A stretch of 30,681 nt of DNA from assembly GCA_002420115.1 (NCBI GenBank), contig DIHK01000048.1:1-30681 (forward strand). The letters are read 5' to 3'. The stretch is from Nitrospira sp. UBA5698. GTDB lineage: Bacteria; Nitrospirota; Nitrospiria; Nitrospirales; Nitrospiraceae. The notes beneath the pieces were generated by a model. The model ran no database searches. It saw only the letters and a program-made list of their open reading frames with translations, and was not told the origin of the DNA. A program made the position numbers and the translations under genes. This document shows positions 1-7,952 of this stretch, piece by piece (the first letter of the stretch is position 1; every line of letters starts with the position of its first letter).

Positions 1-21
1 GTCACGGAAATCTTGGCCTGA
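1..21 (+). CDS. tuf: Elongation factor Tu, C-terminal end only (partial)
   Basis: The first seven codons read V-T-E-I-L-A-stop, matching the conserved end of EF-Tu (usually GAGVVTEI-x-A). EF-Tu is the GTPase that delivers aminoacyl-tRNA to the ribosome. Its position immediately before rpsJ is the classic str/S10 junction, which supports the call despite the tiny fragment. The start lies outside the window. The gap to rpsJ is only 37 bases, with no terminator, so tuf is probably co-transcribed with the S10 operon. Confidence 0.8.
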   Translation, partial: VTEILA

Positions 22-58
22 AGAAGAGACGGTTGATGGTTACCGTAGGAGTAAAGAA

Positions 59-370
59 GTGAAAGTCGACCAGCGTATAAGAATTCGGTTGAGAGGCTTT
101 GACTACCGTGTATTGGATCAATCGGTAGGGGAAATTGTTGAGACTGTTCGTCGTAGCGGAGCGAGAGTCGTTGGTCCTATTCCACTGCCTACTCGTATTG
201 AGAAGATTACAGTCCAGCGATCGACGCATGCTGATAAGAAATCTCGAGAGCAGTTTGAAATGCGAACTCATAAGAGACTGCTCGATATCATGGAGGCGAC
301 TCCTGAGACCATGGATTCATTGATGAAGCTTAATCTTGCGGCTGGAGTGGACGTTGAGATTAAGTTGTGA
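59..370 (+). CDS. rpsJ: 30S ribosomal protein S10
   Basis: This 103-residue protein has the length and sequence of S10, which sits in the head of the 30S subunit and, in other bacteria, also works with NusB in antitermination. Recognisable parts are the opening KVDQRIRIRLRGFD, the PIPLPTRIEK loop that packs into the head, and the C-terminal GVDVEIKL. The start is GTG, preceded by a TAGGAG ribosome-binding site; no ATG lies near. It is the first complete gene of the S10 operon and lies just after tuf. Confidence 0.97.
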   Translation: MKVDQRIRIRLRGFDYRVLDQSVGEIVETVRRSGARVVGPIPLPTRIEKITVQRSTHADKKSREQFEMRTHKRLLDIMEATPETMDSLMKLNLAAGVDVEIKL

Positions 371-442
371 GCGATGGATTTTTCTTGTTCCACGGCGAGT
401 TAGTGATTGGACTGATTTAAGGGCACAGTATATTGGGACAAT

Positions 443-1063
443 ATGACAAACGGACTAATTGGTAAAAAGCTCGGCATGACACAAGTCTTTGATGAAACTC
501 GCCTTACTCCTGTAACGGTGATTGAGGCGGGGCCTTGTCGAGTGGTGGCGGTTCGTACGAAAGCGCAAGATCATTATGAGGCGGTCCAGCTTTCTTTCGG
601 AGAAGTGAAGGAGCGCCGTCTTTCCAAAGCGGAGCTCGGACATTTGAAGAAGAATCAGGCTCCTGCCACCCGTATCTTACGTGAGTTTAAGAAGGATGGT
701 GAGTCAGCAGTTGGGCAGGTAATCACTGTTGGGATGTTTAAGAAGGGTGACTGGGTTGATGTGATCGGTGTGTCAAAGGGAAAAGGGTTTCAGGGGGTCG
801 TCAAGCGACATCACTATGCTGGTGGTCCTGAATCGCACGGGTCCATGTTTCACCGGGCACCTGGTTCTATTGGAGCGAGTTCGTTTCCATCTAGGGTGTG
901 GAAGGGGAAGACGTTGCCGGGGCACATGGGGGCCGAGCGCGTGACCGTTCAGCGATTGAAAGTGGTTGAATCGCGGTCTGAGGAAAATCTTTTATTCATC
1001 CGAGGGGCGGTTCCTGGTGCTGCGAATGGAATCGTTGTCGTTCGAAAATCGAAGAAGAGCTAG
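443..1063 (+). CDS. rplC: 50S ribosomal protein L3
   Basis: L3 (206 residues, normal length) binds 23S rRNA early in assembly and reaches toward the peptidyl-transferase centre. The N-terminus NGLIGKKLGMTQVF and the loop segment GSIGASSFPSRVWKGK with LPGHMG are family hallmarks. The 72-base gap after rpsJ is one of the larger gaps in this operon and holds no clear terminator. The ribosome-binding site is weak (GGGA). rplD begins one base after the stop codon, so the two are translationally close. Confidence 0.97.
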   Translation: MTNGLIGKKLGMTQVFDETRLTPVTVIEAGPCRVVAVRTKAQDHYEAVQLSFGEVKERRLSKAELGHLKKNQAPATRILREFKKDGESAVGQVITVGMFKKGDWVDVIGVSKGKGFQGVVKRHHYAGGPESHGSMFHRAPGSIGASSFPSRVWKGKTLPGHMGAERVTVQRLKVVESRSEENLLFIRGAVPGAANGIVVVRKSKKS

Positions 1064-1064
1064 T

Positions 1065-1688
1065 ATGCCTACGATCGATTTGGTTGATTTGCAAAAGAAG
1101 AAGGTTGGTACGGTTGAGTTGTCAGCCCAAGTATTTGGTTGTGAGCCTCGAGCTGCGCTCGTCCACGAGGCCGTTGTCATGCAACGTGCGTGTGAGCGTC
1201 GTGGGACTGCTTCCACTTTGCGCCGTGGTGAGGTGAGCGGATCGGGGAAGAAGCCTTGGAAGCAAAAGCATACAGGCCGTGCGAGGGCCGGTTCGCTTCG
1301 ATCTCCGGTATGGCGTCACGGTGGTAGTGTGTTTGGGCCAAAGCCGAGAAGCTATGCCTACTCAATGCCAAAGAAGAAGTATCGTGCCGCACTTCAAAGC
1401 GCGTTGTCTGCAAAGGTGGCAGGTGGAAATTTGTTTGTCGTTGCCAATCTGTCTCTGGAGCAGCCTAAGACCAAGTTTCTGGCACAGGCATTGAGTGGTT
1501 TTGGCGGGGGCGCAGAGGTGCTGTTGATTGCGGGGAAGAGTCAGTCTGGCATCATGCAGGCCGCTGGGAATTTGGTGTCCGTGAAGGTGCTCGGTGCTGA
1601 TCAACTGAATGTCTATGATGTTGTTCGTGCTCAAGTTGTTGTGGTTTCTGAGCATGAATTGGCTGCGATAAACGAGGTTTGGTCATGA
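1065..1688 (+). CDS. rplD: 50S ribosomal protein L4
   Basis: L4 (207 residues) binds 23S rRNA and lines the nascent peptide exit tunnel; in E. coli it also represses its own operon. The basic tunnel loop is visible around residues 45-95 (RRGEVSGSGKKPWKQKHTGR, then the Ser-Pro-rich stretch ending in GPKPR). I chose ATG at 1065, directly after the rplC stop, over an in-frame start at 966, because the upstream part lies inside rplC and does not resemble L4. The stop overlaps the rplW start as ATGA. Confidence 0.96.
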   Translation: MPTIDLVDLQKKKVGTVELSAQVFGCEPRAALVHEAVVMQRACERRGTASTLRRGEVSGSGKKPWKQKHTGRARAGSLRSPVWRHGGSVFGPKPRSYAYSMPKKKYRAALQSALSAKVAGGNLFVVANLSLEQPKTKFLAQALSGFGGGAEVLLIAGKSQSGIMQAAGNLVSVKVLGADQLNVYDVVRAQVVVVSEHELAAINEVWS

Positions 1689-1978
1689 ATGTCGGTCTGC
1701 ACTGGATACTGGTTCAACCGCTGTTGACGGAAAAGATTACAGGCCTCCGCGAAAAAAACAACACGGTCGGCTTTGTGGTTCATCCTGAGGCAAATCGTGT
1801 CCAGGTGAAACAGGCAGTCGAGTCGTTGTTGAAGGTTAAGGTTGAGAAAGTTAATTTGATGAACGTGCGTGGGAAAATGAAGCGTCTTGGCCGATTTGCG
1901 GGTCGGCGGTCAGACTGGAAGAAAGCATTTGTCACACTCAAGGAAGGCGAAAAGCTTGAGATGTACGAAAGTGCTTAG
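1685..1978 (+). CDS. rplW: 50S ribosomal protein L23
   Basis: L23 (97 residues) sits at the tunnel exit and is the docking site for trigger factor and SRP. The segment VQPLLTEKIT near the start and the loop NVRGKMKRLGRFAGRRSDWKK (residues about 60-80) identify it. A TTG lies two codons upstream, but ATG 1685 overlaps the rplD stop as ATGA and matches the usual beginning, so it is preferred. Translation is probably coupled to rplD. Confidence 0.95.
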   Translation: MNVGLHWILVQPLLTEKITGLREKNNTVGFVVHPEANRVQVKQAVESLLKVKVEKVNLMNVRGKMKRLGRFAGRRSDWKKAFVTLKEGEKLEMYESA

Positions 1979-2034
1979 TTGGCGTACGTATCACTCGTAG
2001 TTATTTGAGCGCGGAAATCTAGGAGTCGCCTTCA

Positions 2035-2877
2035 ATGGGAATAAAAGTGTATCGCCCTACCTCCCCTGGCCGTCGGGGAATGACCGCAGTGGGAACAGAA
2101 GAATTGACCAGCAAGAGGCCTGAAAAATCGCTAACCTCTTTTCATCTGCGGACCGGTGGACGGAATAATGATGGGCGGACGACGGTTCGCTTTCGTGGGG
2201 CTGGCCACAAGCGACTCTATCGAATTATTGATTTTCGTCGAGAGAAAGTAGGTGTGCCGGCGAAAGTCACGGCAATAGAATATGACCCTAATCGCTCTGC
2301 AAGGATCGCTCTCTTGAAGTACCGAGATGGAGAAAAGCGTTATATTTTAGCCCCAGTCGGGCTTGCCGTTAATGATGAAGTGCAATCGGGTCCGCAGGCT
2401 GAAATTAGACCTGGAAATGCATTGCCGTTGGCGAATATGCCGCTCGGTACCACGATTCATAACATTGAGCTCAAGCCAGGTAAGGGTGGACAGCTAATAC
2501 GGAGTGCCGGAGGATTCGCACAGGTTATGGGTCGTGATGGCGAATATGTACAGGTACGGCTCAAGTCTGGAGAGATGAGAAGAGTCTTGGGTCACTGTAT
2601 GGCAACTGTTGGCCAGGTGGGAAATGTGGATCATGAAAATATCAGCGTAGGGAAGGCTGGTAGAAACCGGTGGAAGGGAAAGAGGCCACATGTTCGAGGT
2701 GTGGTCATGAATCCCGTTGACCATCCACATGGCGGTGGAGAGGGAAAATCTGGACAAGGTAATCCACATCCTGTTTCCCCATGGGGGCTCCCCACTAAGG
2801 GTTATAAAACGAGACAAAATAAGAAAACCGATAAGTTCATAATTGCCCGCCGTAAGTCAGGAGTGCGCAATGCCTAG
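2035..2877 (+). CDS. rplB: 50S ribosomal protein L2
   Basis: L2 (280 residues, slightly longer than the common 273-276) helps join the subunits and supports the peptidyl-transferase centre. The opening GIKVYRPTSPGRRGM, the GRNNDGR and HKRLYRIIDFRR segments and the conserved HPHGGGEGKSGQG loop near residues 232-244 leave no doubt. A TAGGAG site lies about 9 bases upstream of the ATG. The last 8 bases overlap the rpsS start, so rpsS is likely translated by coupling. Confidence 0.97.
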   Translation: MGIKVYRPTSPGRRGMTAVGTEELTSKRPEKSLTSFHLRTGGRNNDGRTTVRFRGAGHKRLYRIIDFRREKVGVPAKVTAIEYDPNRSARIALLKYRDGEKRYILAPVGLAVNDEVQSGPQAEIRPGNALPLANMPLGTTIHNIELKPGKGGQLIRSAGGFAQVMGRDGEYVQVRLKSGEMRRVLGHCMATVGQVGNVDHENISVGKAGRNRWKGKRPHVRGVVMNPVDHPHGGGEGKSGQGNPHPVSPWGLPTKGYKTRQNKKTDKFIIARRKSGVRNA

Positions 2878-3157
2878 ATCAGTTAGTAAGGGGGCGTTTG
2901 TTGACGGCCATCTTCTTAAAAAAGTCGAGCAGATGAATCAGACGAAGGATCGAAAGTTGATCAAGACCTGGTCAAGACGATCGACTGTGGTGCCTGATAT
3001 GATCGGCCATACGTTTGCGGTGCATAATGGAAAGAAATTCATCCCGGTTTTCGTAACCGAGAACATGGTTGGGCATAAACTCGGTGAATTTGCGCCAACT
3101 CGTTTTTTCAAGGGCCACGGTCAAGCAAAGACCGAGAAGGCTGTTGCGCTGAAGTAG
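2870..3157 (+). CDS. rpsS: 30S ribosomal protein S19
   Basis: S19 (95 residues) lies in the 30S head near the A-site finger contact. The start PRSVSKGAFVDGHLLKK and the core MIGHTFAVHNGKKFIPV with GHKLGEFAPTR are typical. ATG 2870 is chosen over an in-frame start at 2843: it gives the standard length and N-terminus and follows an AGGAG at about 2859-2863 inside rplB. It overlaps the end of rplB by 8 bases. Confidence 0.96.
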   Translation: MPRSVSKGAFVDGHLLKKVEQMNQTKDRKLIKTWSRRSTVVPDMIGHTFAVHNGKKFIPVFVTENMVGHKLGEFAPTRFFKGHGQAKTEKAVALK

Positions 3158-3226
3158 TCTCTGGGGCGGGTGTGATGGGATCTGACTATTTGAATTCGGA
3201 ACGCTGAAGGGTGACGGGATTGTACG

Positions 3227-3583
3227 ATGAGTGAAGCACATGCCATTTTAAGGTTTGTCCGTGTTGCACCACGAAAGGCTAAGCCGGTAATAGATATGAT
3301 TCGTGGTCAGCAAGTCCCGATGGCGCTGGCCATGCTGAAGCACACTCCTCGTCACGCGGCACGCGTGGTTGAGAAGCTTCTCCGTTCTGCTGTGGCTAAT
3401 GCGGAATTGAAGGAGTTGGGTGATAGTGAATCGATGGTGGTCTCCAGGGCTTTTGTTAACTGCGGGCCTACGTACAAGCGTGTGAGGGCTAGGTCTATGG
3501 GAAGAGCCAATGCGATTCAGAAGCGAACTAGTCATATTACGGTCGCGGTCGCGGCATCTGATGGTCGGGGGCAAAGGAAGTAG
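3227..3583 (+). CDS. rplV: 50S ribosomal protein L22
   Basis: L22 (118 residues) has a globular part on the ribosome surface and a long hairpin that lines the exit tunnel beside L4. The start EAHAILRFVRVAPRKAKPV, the central NAELKELGD segment and the hairpin residues around 83-100 (GPTYKRVRARSMGRANAI) are characteristic. It follows rpsS after a 69-base gap with no visible terminator, and precedes rpsC by 31 bases. Confidence 0.96.
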   Translation: MSEAHAILRFVRVAPRKAKPVIDMIRGQQVPMALAMLKHTPRHAARVVEKLLRSAVANAELKELGDSESMVVSRAFVNCGPTYKRVRARSMGRANAIQKRTSHITVAVAASDGRGQRK

Positions 3584-3614
3584 GCTGATTTTAATTTATT
3601 GAGGCATAGCGAGC

Positions 3615-4286
3615 ATGGGTCAGAAAACACATCCAATTGGTTATCGGCTTGGTTATAACTACACCTGGAGCTCTCGTTGGTATGCTGGGAAAGATTATGC
3701 CAAGTTGCTTCATCAAGACGTAAAAATTAGAAAGGTCGTGAAGGCTCGGCTTTATCATGCGGGGGTTGCAAAGGTAGAAATCGAGCGTTCAGGCGACCAA
3801 ACGAGAGTTATTATCCATACTGCTCGACCCGGCATCATCATTGGTCGAAAAGGTGCGGAGGTCGATAAGCTGAAGGCTGATCTTGAGAAGCAATATGGAG
3901 GGCAGGTTTACGTTACAGTAAAAGAAATTAAAAAGCCGGAACTTGATGCGCAGCTAGTCAGTGAAAATGTCGCAACGCAACTCGAAAAGCGAGTCGCATT
4001 CCGGAGGGCAATGAAGCGCAGCGTGCAGTCGGCGCTGCGGCTCGGAGCGCAAGGCATTAAGATCATGGTGGCTGGGCGCTTGGGTGGCGCTGAAATTGCC
4101 AGGACTGAGTGGTATCGGGAAGGGCGGGTGCCTCTACATACGCTTCGTGCTGAAATTGATTATGGCTTTGCGGAAGCCCACACAACCATGGGACAGATCG
4201 GGGTGAAGACGTGGATCTATAAAGGCGAGCTTCTTCCAGTACAACCCATGAAAGCGGAATCAACTTTGGATAGACGATTTGGGTGA
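3615..4286 (+). CDS. rpsC: 30S ribosomal protein S3
   Basis: S3 (223 residues) forms part of the mRNA entry channel and helps unwind incoming mRNA. The N-terminus GQKTHPIGYRLGYNYTWSSR is diagnostic. A KH RNA-binding domain follows, with its GxxG loop seen as IIIGRKGAEVDK near residues 74-85. The C-terminal domain contains the IKIMVAGRLGGAEIARTEW block. The end at 4286 lies 12 bases before rplP, so the two are tightly linked. Confidence 0.97.
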   Translation: MGQKTHPIGYRLGYNYTWSSRWYAGKDYAKLLHQDVKIRKVVKARLYHAGVAKVEIERSGDQTRVIIHTARPGIIIGRKGAEVDKLKADLEKQYGGQVYVTVKEIKKPELDAQLVSENVATQLEKRVAFRRAMKRSVQSALRLGAQGIKIMVAGRLGGAEIARTEWYREGRVPLHTLRAEIDYGFAEAHTTMGQIGVKTWIYKGELLPVQPMKAESTLDRRFG

Positions 4287-4298
4287 GGAGATTGAGCT

Positions 4299-4715
4299 GT
4301 GTTAGCCCCTAAGAAAGTCAAATTTAGAAAGATGCAAAAAGGCCGTATGAATGGGAAGGCCTATCGTGGCGGTCAGATTACCCTTGGTGAATTTGGACTC
4401 AAGGCGTTGGAGCCTGGATGGGTAACGAGCCGTCAAATAGAGGCTGCACGTATTGCTATTACGCGATATGTGAAGCGCGGTGGGCAGGTTTGGACCAGAA
4501 TTTTTCCAGACAAGCCCATTACGAAAAAGCCGGCTGAAACTCGAATGGGAAAAGGGAAAGGGAATCCAGAGTACTGGGTGGCGGTCGTGAAGCCTGGGCG
4601 CATCTTGTACGAAATGGATGGAGTTACCCCGGAGACTGCCAAGGAGGCGTTCCGGCTCGCTTCTCACAAGTTGCCGGTCGCGACGAAGTTAGTCGTCCGC
4701 GGTGAGTTCGGGTAA
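4299..4715 (+). CDS. rplP: 50S ribosomal protein L16
   Basis: L16 (138 residues) contacts the A-site tRNA elbow in the 50S subunit. LAPKKVKFRKMQKGRMNG at the start and the GKGKGNPEYWVAVVKPGRI region near residues 85-103 are hallmarks. The start is GTG with a strong GGTGAGGAG site that spans the rpsC stop codon, an arrangement suited to coupled translation. Confidence 0.96.
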   Translation: MLAPKKVKFRKMQKGRMNGKAYRGGQITLGEFGLKALEPGWVTSRQIEAARIAITRYVKRGGQVWTRIFPDKPITKKPAETRMGKGKGNPEYWVAVVKPGRILYEMDGVTPETAKEAFRLASHKLPVATKLVVRGEFG

Positions 4716-4756
4716 AAGGCAACAGGTCAAATTGGGATGGGAGTTGGAGAGCTGAT

Positions 4757-4972
4757 ATGGCGCTAGATGTGAAAGAGTTGAGAGGGATGGCTGCGGGGGA
4801 ACTCCAAGAGAAGGAGCAACAGCTCGTACAGGAACTGTTTACGCTCCGTTTTCAGTTCGGGACGGGTCGCCTTGAGAATCCAATGCAAATTCGGAAGACA
4901 AAGCGTGATATCGCGCGAGTGAAGACTATCCTTAATCAGGTTCGGAGCCAAACGGACGAGTCGAAAAGGTAA
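4757..4972 (+). CDS. rpmC: 50S ribosomal protein L29
   Basis: L29 is a small all-helical protein near the tunnel exit, next to L23. This 71-residue protein shows the two-helix pattern, with the conserved core LFTLRFQFGTGRLENP near residues 27-42 and the following KRDIARVKTILNQ helix. It lies between rplP and rpsQ, its usual place, with only 8 bases before rpsQ. Confidence 0.95.
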   Translation: MALDVKELRGMAAGELQEKEQQLVQELFTLRFQFGTGRLENPMQIRKTKRDIARVKTILNQVRSQTDESKR

Positions 4973-4980
4973 GGAGTGCT

Positions 4981-5247
4981 ATGGCTGAGGCGGTAAAGCG
5001 GCGTCATTGGTACGGTGATGTCGTCAGTAATAAGATGCAGAAGACTGTTGTCGTCGTGGTGTCTAGGTCAGTTGTTCATCCTATCTACAAGAAAGTCCTT
5101 AGAAGGGTGACGAGGTTAAAGGCTCACGATGAAGGTGGTATGTGTAAGATTGGGGATCGGGTGAAGCTGGTTCAAACCCGCCCGTTGAGCAAAGAAAAGA
5201 ACTGGCGCGTCGTTCAGGTTATGGAAAAGGGGCAGCCTGAAAAGTAG
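4981..5247 (+). CDS. rpsQ: 30S ribosomal protein S17
   Basis: S17 (88 residues) is an OB-fold protein that binds 16S rRNA early in 30S assembly. The GDVVSNKMQKTVVVVVSR strand pair (residues about 12-29) and the GDRVKLVQTRPLSKEKNWRV segment (residues about 59-78) are typical. It is the last gene of the S10 part of the operon; an AGGAG site lies just before the ATG. Confidence 0.96.
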   Translation: MAEAVKRRHWYGDVVSNKMQKTVVVVVSRSVVHPIYKKVLRRVTRLKAHDEGGMCKIGDRVKLVQTRPLSKEKNWRVVQVMEKGQPEK

Positions 5248-5297
5248 AAACGTTCTCTTGGTGCCGTTCGATATTTGAGATTCGTAGGAATATATCA

Positions 5298-5666
5298 ATG
5301 ATTCAGAACTATACATACATGGACGTAGCGGATAACTCCGGGGCCAAACAAGCTATGTGCTTTCATGTCTTCGGGGGGACACGTCGTCGCTATGCATCTT
5401 TAGGCGATGTCGTTGTGGTGGCTGTCAAGGAGGCTATCCCTCAGGCGAGTGTGAAGAAGGGAGATGTGAGCCGAGCAGTTATTGTGAGAACCACGAAGGA
5501 AGTTCGTCGGGAGGACGGCTCTTACATAAAGTTTGATCGCAATGCATGCGTTCTGATTAATAAGGACGGCGAGCCAATTGGCACACGTATCTTTGGCCCC
5601 GTCGCACGAGAGCTGCGTTGGAAGAAATTCATGAAGATCATCTCATTGGCACCAGAAGTTTTATAG
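5298..5666 (+). CDS. rplN: 50S ribosomal protein L14
   Basis: L14 (122 residues, standard) sits at the subunit interface and binds 23S rRNA; it is also the docking site of the silencing factor RsfS. MIQNYTYMDVADNSGAKQAM, the VVVVAVKEAIPQASVKKGDV strand set and the C-terminal FGPVARELRWKKFMKI are characteristic. It begins the spc section. The 50-base gap from rpsQ has no evident terminator or strong promoter. Confidence 0.97.
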   Translation: MIQNYTYMDVADNSGAKQAMCFHVFGGTRRRYASLGDVVVVAVKEAIPQASVKKGDVSRAVIVRTTKEVRREDGSYIKFDRNACVLINKDGEPIGTRIFGPVARELRWKKFMKIISLAPEVL

Positions 5667-5688
5667 GGTCGAACGAGCGAGGGGCGTT

Positions 5689-6018
5689 GTGCAAGTACTC
5701 TCAAAAAGCAGAATTAGAAAAGGCGACACGGTAGTTGTTATTTCCGGTCGGGAGCGTGGCAAGACGGGGAAGGTTATGTCGGTAGACCTTCGAGCGGGAA
5801 AAGTGGTCGTGGAAAAGCTGAATATTATGAAGCGACACACGAAACCTAATCAGAAGGCAAAGCAGGGCGGTATCTTGGAGAGAGAGGCGCCGCTTCAAAT
5901 TTCTAATGTGATGTTTCTCTGTCCGGTCACGCAGAAGCCGACGCGGGTAGGAATACGGACTCAAGCCGATGGGCGACGAGTGCGCTTTAGTAAGAAATCT
6001 AACGAGATTCTGGAATAG
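5689..6018 (+). CDS. rplX: 50S ribosomal protein L24
   Basis: L24 (109 residues) initiates 50S assembly. Its KOW motif is visible as IRKGDTVVVISGRERGKTGK near residues 9-28. The middle part NIMKRHTKPNQKAKQGGI and the C-terminal half match the bacterial form. The start is GTG with a GAGGGG site just upstream. Eight bases separate its stop from the rplE ATG. Confidence 0.96.
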   Translation: MQVLSKSRIRKGDTVVVISGRERGKTGKVMSVDLRAGKVVVEKLNIMKRHTKPNQKAKQGGILEREAPLQISNVMFLCPVTQKPTRVGIRTQADGRRVRFSKKSNEILE

Positions 6019-6026
6019 GGTTGGCA

Positions 6027-6671
6027 ATGGCTAAGGAACCAAAAAGCAAAGCAACAAGTAAACCCGCTGAACGAAAATCAGCAAAGAAAGAAGCGCCCCA
6101 GCTTGATCAGGGAAGTGACGAGTCCAATTTTCGTCCACGACTTCGAGATGTCTATGAGCAGCAGGTCGTGCCAGCTTTAATGAAGGAATTTGGCTATAAG
6201 AATGTCATGCAGGTTCCCAAGCTTGAACGGGTTGTATTGAACGTCGGTATGGGTGAGGCAATCCAAAATGTAAAGCTTCTGGAAAGTGCTGTGACTGAAT
6301 TAGGGATGATTACGGGTCAGAAGCCAGTTGTGACCCGCGCGAAAAAAGCGATTGCTGGATTCAAGCTTAGGCAGGGTCTTCCTATCGGCGCAAAGGTGAC
6401 GCTCCGTAGCCGCCGAATGTATGAATTTTTTGACCGATTGGTGACGTTGGCGCTTCCTCGAATACGGGATTTTCGTGGTATCTCACCGAAGGCATTCGAT
6501 GGCCGAGGAAATTATACCCTTGGCCTGAAGGAACAGCTGATTTTCCCAGAGATTAAGTATGACGAGGTCGCTTCGATTCACGGTATGGATATCACGGTTG
6601 TCACCACGGCCAAAACAAACGATGAAGGAAAGTCTTTGTTAAAGCACCTCGGGATGCCGTTCAGAACATAG
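6027..6671 (+). CDS. rplE: 50S ribosomal protein L5 with long N-terminal extension
   Basis: L5 binds 5S rRNA and forms a bridge to the 30S head. The core is clear from VVPALMKEFGYKNVMQVPKL through GQKPVVTRAKKAIAGFKLR to the C-terminal GMDITVVTTAKTNDEGKSLL. The protein is 214 residues, against about 180 for the family. The excess is a charged Lys/Ala/Ser-rich tail at residues 1-36, before the usual family start at RPRLRDVYEQQ. No ATG, GTG or TTG exists near the usual start, so the tail appears to be real. ATG 6027 is preferred over TTG 6021, two codons upstream. Confidence 0.95.
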   Translation: MAKEPKSKATSKPAERKSAKKEAPQLDQGSDESNFRPRLRDVYEQQVVPALMKEFGYKNVMQVPKLERVVLNVGMGEAIQNVKLLESAVTELGMITGQKPVVTRAKKAIAGFKLRQGLPIGAKVTLRSRRMYEFFDRLVTLALPRIRDFRGISPKAFDGRGNYTLGLKEQLIFPEIKYDEVASIHGMDITVVTTAKTNDEGKSLLKHLGMPFRT

Positions 6672-6716
6672 GGAGCAGCGCGTGTATCGGATGTCAGTTG
6701 GACGGAAGGAGTTTCT

Positions 6717-6902
6717 GTGTCACGTTTAGCATTGAGAAATAAAGCTGCGACGAAACCAAAGTTTTCTACTCGCGAGTATCATCGCTGTGGTGTGTGTGGG
6801 CGGGTGCGGGGGTATTTGCGTCGGTTTCGAATGTGTCGAATTTGTTTTCGCCTATTGACGCTCAAGGGTGAGATCCCGGGAGTAAGAAAGTCAAGTTGGT
6901 AG
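6717..6902 (+). CDS. rpsZ: 30S ribosomal protein S14, zinc-binding type Z
   Basis: This 61-residue protein is the short, zinc-binding form of S14, part of the 30S head. The four zinc ligands are C24, C27, C40 and C43 (CGVC and CRIC, 12 residues apart), and the C-terminal GEIPGVRKSSW is conserved. The start is GTG with an AAGGAG site shortly upstream. It lies between rplE and rpsH, the usual position. The longer zinc-free S14 form is not present in this window. Confidence 0.96.
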   Translation: MSRLALRNKAATKPKFSTREYHRCGVCGRVRGYLRRFRMCRICFRLLTLKGEIPGVRKSSW

Positions 6903-6966
6903 GTCAGCGTTCATGGGCAGATGGCAGTCAACAAATGAATAGCACTGAGGGGTAGAAGGACATAGC

Positions 6967-7362
6967 ATGGTTACCGATCCAATCGGCGATCTTTTGGTTA
7001 GATTGAAAAATGGCGCCCAGCGGCGTTTTGAGACAGTGACGGTTCCAACCTCAAAACTCAAGCGAGCGATCCTCGAGATTTTGAGGCGAGAGGGATACGT
7101 TGAGGGAGTTGAAGATAGCACTGAGGATGGACATCCTGTTCTGCATGTGCGCCTTCGCTATCTCGGGGAAGGGCAGCCCATGATCACGGGGCTCGAGCGA
7201 GTCAGCAAGCCAGGCCGTCGGGTCTATGTTGGTAGTCAGGATATTCGAAAAGTTCGGAATGGAATTGGTGTATCGATCCTTTCGACGTCTAAAGGAATCA
7301 TGACAGATCAAGAATCTCGTAAAAGTCATCTCGGGGGCGAGGTTCTCTGCTCGGTGTGGTAA
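6967..7362 (+). CDS. rpsH: 30S ribosomal protein S8
   Basis: S8 (131 residues) binds helix 21 of 16S rRNA and represses the spc operon in E. coli. The N-terminus TDPIGDLLVRLKNGAQRR and the C-terminal block GIGVSILSTSKGIMTDQES with the GGEVLCSVW ending match the family. The gap to rpsZ is 64 bases, with a GGGG-type weak ribosome-binding region. Whether it regulates the operon here cannot be seen from the sequence alone. Confidence 0.96.
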   Translation: MVTDPIGDLLVRLKNGAQRRFETVTVPTSKLKRAILEILRREGYVEGVEDSTEDGHPVLHVRLRYLGEGQPMITGLERVSKPGRRVYVGSQDIRKVRNGIGVSILSTSKGIMTDQESRKSHLGGEVLCSVW

Positions 7363-7406
7363 GGATATCGGTTGTTCGAACCTTGGGGTGAAGGGTGTAG
7401 GAGATC

Positions 7407-7943
7407 ATGTCGCGTATTGGGAAAATGCCGATCGCCATTCCAGCCGGAGTGGAAGTGAAGACTGTCGGGTCAACTGTGACTGTGAAGGGTCCCTTGGGAA
7501 AATTGGAATGGCCAATGGTACAGGGGCTTGATGTGGCCATTAAGGATGGTCAGGTTCTTGTTGGTAGATCCAGTGAGGATCGCAAGCTAAGAGCGTTACA
7601 TGGACTCACTCGTGCTGAGCTGAGCAACATGGTCCAGGGTGTCACGAAGGGGTACGAGCGCTCGCTAGAGATCACCGGGGTTGGCTACAAGACGCAGCTT
7701 CAAGGTCGGACTTTGAGCTTTAATGTTGGGTATATCAATCCGGTTCTCTATCAAGTCCCAGCCGGGATTGATGTGAAGGTCGATAAGCAAACTCTCATCA
7801 ATGTCAAAGGGGTTGACAAGCGATTGGTTGGCCAGGTTGCCGCGGATTTACGAGCCATTAAACCCCCAGACGTGTATAAGCAAAAAGGTGTTCGTTATGC
7901 CGGCGAAACCTTGCGTAAAAAAGAAGGCAAAACTGGGAAGTAG
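7407..7943 (+). CDS. rplF: 50S ribosomal protein L6
   Basis: L6 (178 residues) consists of two related domains and sits near the sarcin-ricin loop where GTPase factors bind. The start SRIGKMPIAIPAGVEV, the central LHGLTRAELSNMVQGVTKGY and the C-terminal PPDVYKQKGVRYAGETLRKK with KEGKTGK are characteristic. A TAGGAG site lies before the ATG. The gap to rplR is only 9 bases. Confidence 0.96.
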   Translation: MSRIGKMPIAIPAGVEVKTVGSTVTVKGPLGKLEWPMVQGLDVAIKDGQVLVGRSSEDRKLRALHGLTRAELSNMVQGVTKGYERSLEITGVGYKTQLQGRTLSFNVGYINPVLYQVPAGIDVKVDKQTLINVKGVDKRLVGQVAADLRAIKPPDVYKQKGVRYAGETLRKKEGKTGK

Positions 7944-7952
7944 GAACTGACA

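Noticed and set aside
407..434. TTGGAC-N16-TATATT before rplC as a promoter
   Set aside because: The first box matches only three of six consensus positions and the second box ends 8 bases before the ATG; too weak to call.
2494..2817. Long open frames on the - strand inside ribosomal genes (for example within rplB, rpsH and rplX)
   Set aside because: They lie fully inside well-identified + strand genes, resemble no known protein and follow from codon bias of the real genes.
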